64,000 nt of DNA from Wenzhouxiangella sp042310355 (GTDB lineage Bacteria > Pseudomonadota > Gammaproteobacteria > Xanthomonadales > Wenzhouxiangellaceae). Each line of letters begins with the position of its first letter. The first letter of the stretch is position 1. The notes under the pieces are model-generated. The model searched no databases. It was not told the origin of the DNA and saw only the letters and a program-made list of their open reading frames with translations. Made by a program: the position numbers and the translations under genes. The stretch spans positions 1 through 64,000 of the forward strand of contig NZ_JBHJMR010000009.1 of the NCBI RefSeq assembly GCF_042310355.1, written 5' to 3'. Of this stretch, positions 15,160-24,017 are shown piece after piece.

Positions 15160-18100
15160 GCCGGCTCCTCCAGCGGCGCGAGCAGCGCCTGCAGGTCCTC
15201 GACCTCGAGCGATGCCGCACCGCCGGAGCCGAGCAGGCCCTCGATCAGTCCGCGCTTGGTCTGCTGCAGCTCGAACACCTTCTGCTCGATCGTGCCCTCG
15301 GCCAGCAGGCGATAGACGAACACCTTGCGCGCCTGTCCGATGCGGTGGGCGCGGTCAGTGGCCTGGTCCTCGACGGCCGGGTTCCACCACGGATCGTAGT
15401 GAATGACGGTATCGGCCGCGGTCAGGTTCAGCCCGACACCGCCGGCCTTGAGGCTGACCAGGAAAAGCGGCACCCGGCCCGTCTGGAAGCGCTCGACCAC
15501 CCGCTGACGATTGCGCGTGCGGCCGGTGAGCTTGACGTAATCGATGCCGGCCTCGCGCACGGCGCGCTCGATCAATTCGAGCATGCCGACGAACTGCGAG
15601 AACAGCAGCACCCGCCGGCCCTCGGCGACAAGCTCCGGCAGGAGTTCCATCAGCAGCTGCAGCTTGGCTGAATCCACCGCGCTCATGCGCTCGCCGGCCG
15701 CGATCAGGCGCGGGTCGCAACAGATCTGTCGCAAGCGCAGCAAGGCGTCGAGAACCACGATCCGGCTCTTCTCGACCCCTTTTTCCGCCAGCGCACGATG
15801 CACCTTGTCGTGCAGAACCACCCGGGTGCGCTCGTAGAGCCGGTGCTGGGCTTCGGTCAGCGCGACACGGCGCGTGATCTCGGTCTTGGCCGGCAGTTCG
15901 GGCGCAACCTCACGCTTGCTGCGGCGCAGGAAAAACGGCCGGATGCGGCGTTCGAGCCACTGCCGCGGGGCATCTTCGCCGTGGCGCTCGACCGGATTGC
16001 GAACGTGGCGGCGAAAGTGCGTCTGGCTGCCGAGCAGGCCCGGCATGAGAAAGTCGAACAGGCTCCACAATTCCCCCAGGTGGTTCTCCAGCGGTGTGCC
16101 GGTCAGGCACAGATGATGGCGGGCGCGCAGTCGACGTACCAGGCGGCTGACGCGGGCGCGCGGGTTCTTGATCGCCTGGGCCTCGTCGAGCACCAGCAGT
16201 TCGAACTCGTGCTCGACCAGCCAGCCGATATCCCGCAGAACCAGCGGGTAGGACGTCAGCACCAGGTCGTTTTCCTTGATCCAGCCGAAAAGCCCCCGTC
16301 GATTCGGCCCGTGCAGCATCAATACCTTGAGCTCGGGCGCAAATCGCCTGGATTCGGCGCGCCAGTTGAACAACAGGCTGGTCGGGGCGACGACCAGGCA
16401 GGGATGCTGCAGACGCCCGGCGCGCTTTTCGGTCAGAACGTGAGCCAGGGTCTGCAGCGTCTTGCCCAGCCCCATGTCATCGGCCAGGATGCCGCCGAAG
16501 CCGAACTCGCGCAGGAACTGCAGCCAGCCCAGTCCATAACGCTGGTATTCGCGCAGCCGGGCCTGGAAACCGTCGGGCGGATCGGCCGGCTCGATGCCCT
16601 CGAAGCGGGCCAGGCGCTGGCTCAAAGCCGCGAGTTCGGGCTCGCCGCCCATCGACCAGTGACGGGCGGCTTGAGCGACCTCGACCAGGCGCGAGCGCGG
16701 CACAACGACCCGGTTCGAAGCGATCGCCTGGCGGTCGGCCGGGCTGTCGATCAGCGCTCGCAGCGTCGCCGCCAGCCGGGGAAAAGGCATCGCGACCACG
16801 TGCTGCTCATCGAGCCACAGGCTGACCTCACCCTCGCCGGGATCGCCCAGCAGCAAGTCACGCAGCAGCGCCTCCGGCGCCAGTTCCAGCCAGCTTGCCA
16901 GCGCGGCGATCAGGGACTGCCGCTGACCGCGCCAAACGATACCGAAATCGAGGGCAACGGCGCCCTCTTCGGGCGAGACCATCTCGCCGTACCAATCCTC
17001 GGGCTCGATGCGTTGCGGCACGAAGTCTTCTGCGATCTCGATGCACCAGCCCGTCCGGCGCAGGGCCTCGAAACGGCGCTGGAAGTCGATCCAGACGGCG
17101 GCTTCTCGCCGCCGGTCACGCGCGACCCAGCGCCCCCCCTCGCCCGCGCCGTAATCGCGGTCGCGCAGCTCGTGCACGGCGATCAGGCCGGCGCCGAGCA
17201 GCTCATCCAGGCAGGCCTGTTCAGCGGCGCTATCGCGCTCGATACGCACCACCCGTCCGGGGCCGTCGGCACGCGTATCGAAGGCCTCGTCCCAGTCGAA
17301 GGAATATGCGCCGTAGTCGAACAGCAGGCGCGCCGACGGCTCACGCTCGAAATACCCGTCGCGCCCGATTTCGATCATGCCCAGGGCCAGTCGTGCGCGC
17401 GACGGCCCGGCCGCCACCTCCGTCACGGTCTGCGCCGCCGGGCGTGGAAATGTCTCCGGCGCCGAGGCCAGCCAGGAGACCGTTTCGTCGACAGCCTCGG
17501 GGGCCACGGGGCCGGCAGCCAGCAATCGGGTCAACTGCTCCGTCTCGAGTGCACTCTCCAGCCGATGACAGCGCCCGCTATCCGAATCCAGCCACCACGG
17601 CGGCGCCAGCGGAAGCCGAATCAGCCCGCCGGTGGCCGCCGGTTCGAGCACCAGCTGCTGCCAGCCGCTCTCAAGGCGTCGCCACTGCGCCGTGGCCTCC
17701 AGCGGCTTCCCGAGCGAGAGCGTCGGTCCTTCTGCATCCTGCCAATGACAGTGTTCCGTGGCGATGATGTCGGCCAACAGCCTGCCGGAATGCGCCGCCA
17801 GGGGGTGCCAGACCAGGCCTTCGGCATCGATGGCGTGGTCGGCCAGGGCGTGGAGGATGGCCAGATCGGATTCTCCGACGTAGCCCGGCTGCCGGTCATC
17901 GTGGATGCGCGCCAGCGAGAAAGGGATGGCGACGGGTCCGTGCGCGGTTTCGGCCACCCGGGACGGACACACGCTGAGCTCGTCACCGGCTTCCGACAGC
18001 CGCAGGAGCCAGGCCATGTATTGCATACCCGATTCAGGCGATCGCGCACCGGGTTTCCCGCCTGTCGCAGGCGCCGACCGGGCCGGCCGCGGATTGGCCA

Positions 18101-18398
18101 CCGCCGCCGCCATCAGCGCTGCAACGTGCTCGCAGTCGCCCCCGGGCCGGCAGGAACAGTCGGCCTCGAGCCGACCGCCCTCGAGGCTGATATACACCCG
18201 ATGATCTCGCTCGCTGTCGCCAACGATGCCGGTGACAATCACCCGCCCATCGTGCTGACCCAGGTGCTGCAGATGAACGACACCGGCCGCCTGCAAGGAG
18301 CCTCCGAGACGGCGGCTTTCAGGCGGCAGCGAATCGATCAAACCGGGGTCGAGGTGCGGGCGGGTGTCCATCGTGATCGGCGGCGGCAAAGCCGACAA
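15156..18398 (-). CDS. SWIM-domain SNF2/HepA-family helicase
   Basis: 1080 residues. An N-terminal SWIM zinc finger (Cys81, Cys83, Cys89, His91 in DCSCRPGGDCEH) precedes a long middle region. The SNF2 core has Walker A DDMGLGKT near 638, DEAQ near 736 (LLVLDEAQAIKNP), CLTGTPLENHLGELWSL, and in lobe 2 SLKAGGVGLNLTAADTVIHY and DRAHRIGQ. This is the common bacterial DEAD/SNF2 protein with an N-terminal SWIM finger, often called HepA/RapA2-like, thought to act in nucleic-acid remodelling or repair; its exact role is unsettled. First gene of a two-gene operon with 14002-15159; divergent from the NnrU gene. Not part of the accessory region by composition. Confidence 0.88.
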   Translation of the reverse strand: MSALPPPITMDTRPHLDPGLIDSLPPESRRLGGSLQAAGVVHLQHLGQHDGRVIVTGIVGDSERDHRVYISLEGGRLEADCSCRPGGDCEHVAALMAAAVANPRPARSAPATGGKPGARSPESGMQYMAWLLRLSEAGDELSVCPSRVAETAHGPVAIPFSLARIHDDRQPGYVGESDLAILHALADHAIDAEGLVWHPLAAHSGRLLADIIATEHCHWQDAEGPTLSLGKPLEATAQWRRLESGWQQLVLEPAATGGLIRLPLAPPWWLDSDSGRCHRLESALETEQLTRLLAAGPVAPEAVDETVSWLASAPETFPRPAAQTVTEVAAGPSRARLALGMIEIGRDGYFEREPSARLLFDYGAYSFDWDEAFDTRADGPGRVVRIERDSAAEQACLDELLGAGLIAVHELRDRDYGAGEGGRWVARDRRREAAVWIDFQRRFEALRRTGWCIEIAEDFVPQRIEPEDWYGEMVSPEEGAVALDFGIVWRGQRQSLIAALASWLELAPEALLRDLLLGDPGEGEVSLWLDEQHVVAMPFPRLAATLRALIDSPADRQAIASNRVVVPRSRLVEVAQAARHWSMGGEPELAALSQRLARFEGIEPADPPDGFQARLREYQRYGLGWLQFLREFGFGGILADDMGLGKTLQTLAHVLTEKRAGRLQHPCLVVAPTSLLFNWRAESRRFAPELKVLMLHGPNRRGLFGWIKENDLVLTSYPLVLRDIGWLVEHEFELLVLDEAQAIKNPRARVSRLVRRLRARHHLCLTGTPLENHLGELWSLFDFLMPGLLGSQTHFRRHVRNPVERHGEDAPRQWLERRIRPFFLRRSKREVAPELPAKTEITRRVALTEAQHRLYERTRVVLHDKVHRALAEKGVEKSRIVVLDALLRLRQICCDPRLIAAGERMSAVDSAKLQLLMELLPELVAEGRRVLLFSQFVGMLELIERAVREAGIDYVKLTGRTRNRQRVVERFQTGRVPLFLVSLKAGGVGLNLTAADTVIHYDPWWNPAVEDQATDRAHRIGQARKVFVYRLLAEGTIEQKVFELQQTKRGLIEGLLGSGGAASLEVEDLQALLAPLEEPA

Positions 18399-18530
18399 TG
18401 GTAACCGGGCCGTTGGGCTGAAGCTGTTACGCTGTCGCTGAGCGGCACCGAAGCAGGCCCGTCACCGCAACGACCACCGCGCGGACCCTTCGGTCAGAAT
18501 GAGGGATCGACAACGAAAGAGGAAAGCGTG

Positions 18531-19103
18531 ATGACCCTGCTTGTACTCGGTCTGATTTTGTTTCTTGGCACTCACTCGATCAGCATCATCTCCTGGCGCT
18601 GGCGCGATCAAATGGTCGCGAAGATGGGCGAGATGCCGTTCAAGGGCGTCTACGGCCTGCTGGCCATCGTCGGGCTGGTGCTGATCGTCATCGGCTACGG
18701 CCAGGCGCGGATGGACCCGACCTGGCTTTACCAGCCACCGGCCTTCCTGCGCCACGTCAACATGCTGCTGATGCTGTTCGTGTTTCCGGCCCTACTGGCG
18801 GCGTATTTTCCCGGCCGCATTCAGCAGGCACTGGGGCATCCGATGCTGGTGGCGGTCAAGGCCTGGGCGCTGGCCCATCTGCTGGTCAACGGCACCTTGG
18901 CCGATGTGCTGCTGTTCGGCGGCTTCCTGGTCTGGGCGGTAGTCGACCGGATTTCGCTCAAGCGCCGGCCCAAGCGTGACATTCCGCAGCTGCCGGCCTC
19001 GCACGCCAACGACATCATCGTGGTCGTGGGCGGACTGGCGCTCTACGTCGCCTTCGCCTTCTGGCTGCATCCGATCCTGTTCGGCGTTCCCGTCATCAGC
19101 TAG
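18531..19103 (+). CDS. NnrU family membrane protein
   Basis: 190 residues with about five to six hydrophobic segments. GTHSISIISWRWRDQM near the N-terminus, ALGHPMLVAVKAWALAHLLV in the middle and LWAVVDRISLKRR-like sequence are hallmarks of the NnrU/DUF1295-like family. NnrU was named for a role near nitrite/nitric oxide reductase genes in denitrifiers, but no denitrification gene is nearby, so its role here is open. Start: ATG at 18531 with GAGGAAAG upstream; the preceding GTG codon is in frame but closer to the ribosome site. Inner membrane. Twelve bases separate it from the ClC gene, so the two are probably co-transcribed. Confidence 0.85.
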   Translation: MTLLVLGLILFLGTHSISIISWRWRDQMVAKMGEMPFKGVYGLLAIVGLVLIVIGYGQARMDPTWLYQPPAFLRHVNMLLMLFVFPALLAAYFPGRIQQALGHPMLVAVKAWALAHLLVNGTLADVLLFGGFLVWAVVDRISLKRRPKRDIPQLPASHANDIIVVVGGLALYVAFAFWLHPILFGVPVIS

Positions 19104-19114
19104 CGGACCGGCCG

Positions 19115-20863
19115 ATGAGCGACCCGGTCGAATCGGCACCCCAACGACAGGAACCCGCCGAGTTGCTGCGCCGGGTGGCGCTGGTCGTCGTGCTCGGCGC
19201 GCTGGCCGGCATGGTCTCGGCGGTGCTGGCCAACGGCTTCGTGGCCGCCATCGGCTGGCTCAACGACCTGCTGCTGATCTCGCCGCGCAGCCGGATGATG
19301 GAAGACGAGGCCTGGCTGGTCACGCTGGCTATCATCATCGTTCCCACCGCCGGCGGGCTGGTCGGCGGCATCCTGCACCGCTTCATTCCCGACCGGCGAC
19401 CGCACTCGCCGGCCGACCTGATCGCCGCCGTCCAGACCCGCAAGGGCCGGCTGCCCCTTCGCACCGGACTGCTCACGGGCGTTTCCAGCCTGGTCTCCCT
19501 CGGTTCGGGGGCCTCGGTGGGGCAATACGGTCCCCTGGTCCATGTCGGCGGCAGCGTCGGTTCCGGATTGGCGCGGCTGTTTCGCGCCGACGTGAGCAGC
19601 GACAACATCGCCATTGCCTGCGGCGTGGCCGCGGCCATTTCCACGGTCTTCCACGCGCCGATCGCGGGCATCCTGTTCGCGCACGAAGTCGTGCTGCGCC
19701 ATTTCGCCCTGCGCGCCTTCGCGCCGGTGGCCGTGGCCTCCGTGCTCGGGCACGTGACCGCCCAGTTGATCTGGCCGCAGCCGCCGCTGTTCCAGGTGGC
19801 CGAGGCGGAAGTCGCCCATCTGTGGGAATTCGGGCTATTCGTCATCCTGGGCATCGCCAGCGCCGGCGTGGCGGTCGCCTACATGTCGGCGCTGCTGCGC
19901 ATGGCCCGCGTCGCCGGGCGCATGAAGGTGCCGGCCGTGCTGCGCCCGGCGCTGGCTGGCCTGGGGCTGGGCCTGACCGCGCTGTGGGTACCCGACATCC
20001 TCGGCATGGGTTCGGAGACGCTGCGCCTGGCCTTCATCGAAGGGGCGTTCACCCAGTGGGAGCTGCTGCTGGTGATGACGCTCAAGCTGCTGGCCACCGC
20101 CTGGTGCCTGGGGATGGGTTTTGCCGGCGGCGTGTTCAGTCCGGCGCTGGTCATCGGCAGCCTGTTCGGCGCGCTGTTCGGCAGCGTGGTCGCGACGGTC
20201 TTCGGCCTGGACCTGTCGGCGCTGGTGGTCTACGCCGTCTGCGGCATGGTGGCGGTCACCGCGCCGGTCATCGGTGCACCGCTGACGACGGTCATCATCG
20301 TGTTCGAAATGACCGCCAGCTACCCGCTGACGATTGCCGCGCTGGCCAGCGTGGCCCTGGCGAACCTGGTGGCCTCGAGATACTTCGGACGCTCCCTGTT
20401 CGACCGGCAGCTGACCGAGCGCGGCCACGACCTCTCCGGCGGCCGCAGCCGCGCCATCCTGCGCACGCACACGCTCGCGGAGCTGATTTCGGACGACTAT
20501 GTCACGGTCCGGCCGAACGCCCGGGCGGGTGAAGCACGCGATGCGATCGTCGAGGCCGGCTCGGCCGAGGCCTACCTGGTCGATGCCCGCGGCTACTACG
20601 TCGGAACCGTCCATCTTCACGAACTCGTTGCCGCCGACGATGACGAGCCGGCCCAGCGATGGTGCGACAGCAATGCGCTGAGCATGCGCGACGACGAAAC
20701 GGTCTGGGACGCGATGAACGCGATGCGCCACTTCGTCGGTGAGGGGGTCGCGGTCCTCGACAAGGACGGGCGCCTGGTGGGAACGGTCTTCGAGTCGGAA
20801 CTGATCAACGCTTACCTGGAATTGCTCGAGCGGATGCGCAGGGAGGAACATGCCACGGCCTGA
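19115..20863 (+). CDS. ClC-family anion transporter or channel with CBS pair
   Basis: 582 residues. Ten or more membrane segments, then a cytosolic tandem CBS domain at about 455-575. Signature regions: GSGASVGQYGP near 128-140 (the position of GREGP in E. coli ClC) and GGVFSPALVIGSLFGALFG (the GGxFxP motif, anion pathway). At the position of the gating or proton-coupling glutamate (GREGP) this protein has Tyr in GQYGP, which suggests a channel or uncoupled behaviour rather than the standard 2Cl-/H+ exchange. The CBS pair probably binds adenine nucleotides. Overlaps the solute-binding gene by 14 bases. Confidence 0.9.
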   Translation: MSDPVESAPQRQEPAELLRRVALVVVLGALAGMVSAVLANGFVAAIGWLNDLLLISPRSRMMEDEAWLVTLAIIIVPTAGGLVGGILHRFIPDRRPHSPADLIAAVQTRKGRLPLRTGLLTGVSSLVSLGSGASVGQYGPLVHVGGSVGSGLARLFRADVSSDNIAIACGVAAAISTVFHAPIAGILFAHEVVLRHFALRAFAPVAVASVLGHVTAQLIWPQPPLFQVAEAEVAHLWEFGLFVILGIASAGVAVAYMSALLRMARVAGRMKVPAVLRPALAGLGLGLTALWVPDILGMGSETLRLAFIEGAFTQWELLLVMTLKLLATAWCLGMGFAGGVFSPALVIGSLFGALFGSVVATVFGLDLSALVVYAVCGMVAVTAPVIGAPLTTVIIVFEMTASYPLTIAALASVALANLVASRYFGRSLFDRQLTERGHDLSGGRSRAILRTHTLAELISDDYVTVRPNARAGEARDAIVEAGSAEAYLVDARGYYVGTVHLHELVAADDDEPAQRWCDSNALSMRDDETVWDAMNAMRHFVGEGVAVLDKDGRLVGTVFESELINAYLELLERMRREEHATA

Positions 20864-21941
20864 TCGGATATTGGTTTGCGCGCTTCTGACCGGCCTGACC
20901 GCCGCGCCGGTCGCGGCCGGGGAGGAGCCACTCGTGATCGCGACCTGGGGCGGCGCCTACGAGCGCGTGCAGCGCGAGGTGCTGTTCGAGCCGTTCGAAG
21001 CCGAGACCGGCATTCCCGTCGAGACCGTGCCCTACAACGGCGGCACCGGGGTTCTCGAACAGCCGCCGGACCTGGTCGACATGGCCATGAGCGAATCCCT
21101 TTCCGCCTGCGCGGAAGACCAGCTGGAGCCGATCGACGATCTGGAACTGCCGCCGGGCAGTGACGGCACGCCCGCCCGTAACGATTTCATCGGCGGCGCG
21201 CGCCACCGCTGCGCCATCACGCACACCGTCTACGCCACCGTCATCGCCTACGACAATCGGGCGTTCTCCGGCCAGCGTCCCGGCCGGGTGGCCGACCTGT
21301 TCGATACCGAAACTTATCCGGGCAAGCGTGCGCTGCGCAGGACACCGGCCGACAACATGGAGTGGGCGCTGCTGGCCAGCGGCGTGCCGCGCCAGGAGCT
21401 CTACAACCTGCTGTCGACACCGCGCGGCCTGCAGCTGGCTTTCAGACGCCTGGAAGAAATTCGCGAATCCATCATCTGGTGGGAGGCCGGCGACGAGCCG
21501 GTTCGACTGCTCGAGTCCGGCGAGGCGGTCATGGCATCAGGCTACAACGGCCGCTTCTTCAACGCCCAGCTCGATCCCGACAGCAGCATCGAGATCATCT
21601 GGGACGGCCAGGTGAAGGAATACCAGACCTGGGTGATTCCGGCCGATGCCGACCGGCCCGAGGCGGCGCGCCGCTTCATTCGCTTTGCCACGCAGACCGA
21701 ACCGCTGATCGAGCTGGCCGAGCGGCTGGCCTATGGGCCAGCGCGGCACTCGGCCGAAGCCCAGATCCGGCGCCACCCCGAAACCGGCATCGACATGCGC
21801 CCGCACATTCCCACACACGCCTACAACAGCGCGAACGCGGTAGCCAAGGACATCGTCTGGTACGCGCACACCCTCGAGCGCATCCGCCAGCGTTTCGACG
21901 AGTGGCTCGCAAGCGAACAAGAAGACGAGAAAGCTCAATAG
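20850..21941 (+). CDS. Periplasmic solute-binding protein, polyamine (PotD-like) type
   Basis: 363 residues. Signal peptide of about 23 residues (ends PVAAGEE), then LVIATWGGAYERVQREVLFE, the start typical of family 1 polyamine/iron-type binding proteins, and YNGRFFNAQ plus VKEYQTWVIPADADRPEAA, which matches the hinge and C-lobe of PotD-like proteins. No permease or ATPase gene is adjacent, so it either uses a distant ABC transporter or acts as an orphan binding protein. It overlaps the ClC gene by 14 bases, and its stop codon overlaps the end of the convergent TonB receptor gene by 7 bases. Confidence 0.85.
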   Translation: MPRPDRILVCALLTGLTAAPVAAGEEPLVIATWGGAYERVQREVLFEPFEAETGIPVETVPYNGGTGVLEQPPDLVDMAMSESLSACAEDQLEPIDDLELPPGSDGTPARNDFIGGARHRCAITHTVYATVIAYDNRAFSGQRPGRVADLFDTETYPGKRALRRTPADNMEWALLASGVPRQELYNLLSTPRGLQLAFRRLEEIRESIIWWEAGDEPVRLLESGEAVMASGYNGRFFNAQLDPDSSIEIIWDGQVKEYQTWVIPADADRPEAARRFIRFATQTEPLIELAERLAYGPARHSAEAQIRRHPETGIDMRPHIPTHAYNSANAVAKDIVWYAHTLERIRQRFDEWLASEQEDEKAQ

Positions 21942-23764
21942 TCCGCGCGGATGCCGGCGTAGAGCCATCGCCCCGGCAGTGGCGCGAACCCGGCCTCCAC
22001 CAGGCGCTTGTCGAGCAGATTGTTGCCCTCGACGAACAACTCGACCTTCGATGCCCGCCACCCCAGGCGCAGGTCGACCAGGGTTCCGGACTCGCCCGTG
22101 TTCCGATCCTGGTAGCGAGCACGCGTGGTCAGCCGGACGGACTCCCCCAGCCGCCAGACCGCGCCGCCGGTCACGCCCCGCTCGGGGTAGTCGAGCGCGT
22201 ACTTGATCTCCAGACCGCGCGCGTCAAGCTCGGTGTCGAGCACGGTTGCAGCCAGGTCCACGCGTTCGAGCCAGCGCTGCTCGGGAAACCAGCGCCACTC
22301 GAGCTCGCCGCCGCGGCTGCGGTGACCGTCAAACTGGCCGGCCTGCCACTGAACTTCACCCGGCTCACGCGCCCAGTCGATGAGCGTGTCGGTGCGGCGC
22401 TCGAACGCGGCCAGGTTGATCCGGTGTGCGCCGACGCGAAAGCGCAACCCCGCCTCGGCGTAGTCGGAGCGCTCGGGTTCCAGTTCCGGGTTACCCAGGT
22501 TGCCACCGGTCTGCAAGAACAGCTCGGTGTAGGAAGGCACGCGCGCCGAGCGCGCCCATGAGGCGAAGGCCGTCCAGCGTTCATTCAGCCGGTGCCGAAC
22601 GGCGAGCGTCGGCAGGCCGTAGCGCCCGTAGTCGCTGTAGTCGACCAGCGAAACACCGGCTTCAACGGCCGTGCGCTCGCCCAGCGGCTGGCGGTGCACC
22701 AGCCAGGCCTGGGTCTCGTCGCGATCGTGCCGATCGAGCGCATTGGAGTCGATGCGCTGGCGCGAATGCGAGACTCCGAGCGCGCTCACGCCGCCGCCCC
22801 AGTCGCGCCGGCCTGACAGTCGCAGGCCCTGCACTCGGGTGGCGTGACGATTGATGAATGCGTTGCCGGCCACGAGCGTGCGAAACCAGTCGTCGTGCTC
22901 GCGCCACCACAATTGCGGTGTCAGCGTCCAGTCGCCCGCGTCGGTGTCGGCCGCCAGCCAGGCGGTGCGCGACTGGGTGCGCTCGCGCTGGTCGGGAAAG
23001 TCGGCGGTGTAGAACTTCCAGGCGCCGAAGTCGCGGTCTTCCGCGCCCAGGCCCCAACGCAGGTCCGTTTCGCCCAGTCCGGCGCCGCCGGTATAGAGCC
23101 CGCGATTCAACTCGGCATCGGCCCGGCGTCCCGACAGATGGCCGTCGGTGCGCAGGTGGTCAAGGCTCAGTCGATGGTCGCTGTCGCCCCAGGGCGCGGC
23201 GGCGGAGAAACCACCCGATCGGGTGTCGTGGCTACCGGTCCGCACCTGCCCGGCCAGCGAGGCGTCGCCGCCGCGCCGCGTCACGATATTGATCACCCCG
23301 CCGGTGGCATTGCCGCCGTAGGCCATCGCACCCGGGCCCTTGACCACCTCGATGCGTTCGATGTGGTCGACCGGCACGGGCAGGTTCAGGTTGTGGTGGC
23401 CGGTCTGCGGATCGCCCATGGGCATGCCGTCGAGCAGGATGACCGTCTGCTCGAAGCCGGTGCCCCGGATGCCGACATCGGCCTGCACGCCGGGCTCGCC
23501 GCGACGCCGGACGTCGACCCCGGCCACGCCGGCGAGCAGCCCCGACAGCGTTGCCGCCGGCCAGGTTTCGATCTGCTCGCGGCCGATGACGGTGACCGAC
23601 TGGAAGCGATCCGCCAGCGAGTCGCCGGCCGGGCTGGCGCTGACCAGTAGCGGATCGAGGACCCTGGGCTGCTGGGCCTTGACGGGCTGCGGGGCAAGGG
23701 CGAGCGCCGCGAGGAACGCGGCGATGATCGGCCATGACCTGATTTTCACGCGCTTTGTCTCCAC
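21935..23764 (-). CDS. TonB-dependent receptor, BtuB-like
   Basis: 609 residues. Signal peptide to about 30, then a TonB-box-like VLDPLLVSAS, a plug domain (IETWPAATLSGLLAGVAGVD, VILLDGMPMGDPQTGHHN, IERIEVVKGPGAMAYGGNA, GGVINIVTRRGG) and a 22-strand barrel ending in Tyr (WLYAGIRADY). Length and plug sequence fit the cobalamin/siderophore BtuB-type branch. I looked for a cobalamin riboswitch upstream and saw none in the 250 bases available, so the substrate is unassigned. Outer membrane, energised by TonB-ExbBD encoded elsewhere. Confidence 0.88.
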   Translation of the reverse strand: METKRVKIRSWPIIAAFLAALALAPQPVKAQQPRVLDPLLVSASPAGDSLADRFQSVTVIGREQIETWPAATLSGLLAGVAGVDVRRRGEPGVQADVGIRGTGFEQTVILLDGMPMGDPQTGHHNLNLPVPVDHIERIEVVKGPGAMAYGGNATGGVINIVTRRGGDASLAGQVRTGSHDTRSGGFSAAAPWGDSDHRLSLDHLRTDGHLSGRRADAELNRGLYTGGAGLGETDLRWGLGAEDRDFGAWKFYTADFPDQRERTQSRTAWLAADTDAGDWTLTPQLWWREHDDWFRTLVAGNAFINRHATRVQGLRLSGRRDWGGGVSALGVSHSRQRIDSNALDRHDRDETQAWLVHRQPLGERTAVEAGVSLVDYSDYGRYGLPTLAVRHRLNERWTAFASWARSARVPSYTELFLQTGGNLGNPELEPERSDYAEAGLRFRVGAHRINLAAFERRTDTLIDWAREPGEVQWQAGQFDGHRSRGGELEWRWFPEQRWLERVDLAATVLDTELDARGLEIKYALDYPERGVTGGAVWRLGESVRLTTRARYQDRNTGESGTLVDLRLGWRASKVELFVEGNNLLDKRLVEAGFAPLPGRWLYAGIRADY

Positions 23765-23786
23765 CTGAGATTAAAAGCGCGACAGT

Positions 23787-23975
23787 CTACCGCAAGTCAC
23801 TCGAAAAAGTTGACAGGCGGCTTGCCAGGGCGCGAAACGAAATCCGACGACCAGCGCCCGCGGCGGCGGGCAGCGGCTCCGCTTCGAGCTCGGACAGAGC
23901 CCGAACGCAAGCGGCCTGTTCCGGCTGCCAGGCCTCGGGTTCTTCCGGGCGCTGGTGAGGCGTCGCGCAAGCCAC
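23787..23975 (-). CDS. Possible small lipoprotein-like ORF between two receptors
   Basis: 62 codons from GTG. The in-frame sequence just upstream reads SLLISGLFVACATP, like a lipoprotein signal, but no good start codon precedes it (only CTG, with AAGG upstream). The rest is Glu/Ala/Arg-rich. It lies 40 bases after the zinc-type receptor gene in the same direction, so it could be a third gene of that transcript. Weak evidence; it may be chance. Confidence 0.25.
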   Translation of the reverse strand: MACATPHQRPEEPEAWQPEQAACVRALSELEAEPLPAAAGAGRRISFRALASRLSTFSSDLR

Positions 23976-24017
23976 GAACAGGCCGGAAATCAGTAGCGAC
24001 TCAGTCTGTCGTTCCCT

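Noticed and set aside
15798..18404. 868-codon plus-strand open frame
   Set aside because: Lies wholly antisense to the SWIM/SNF2 helicase, whose motifs are unmistakable; long antisense frames are common in high-GC DNA and this one has Gln/Arg/Ala/His-rich, fold-less composition.
18976..20532. 518-codon plus-strand open frame overlapping the ClC gene
   Set aside because: An Arg/Gly/His-rich frame shifted within the ClC transporter gene, with no hydrophobic segments or motifs.
23765..24017. Cobalamin riboswitch upstream of the BtuB-like receptor
   Set aside because: I looked for the B12 box (GCCACTG) and surrounding conserved helices in the 250 bases before the gene and found none.
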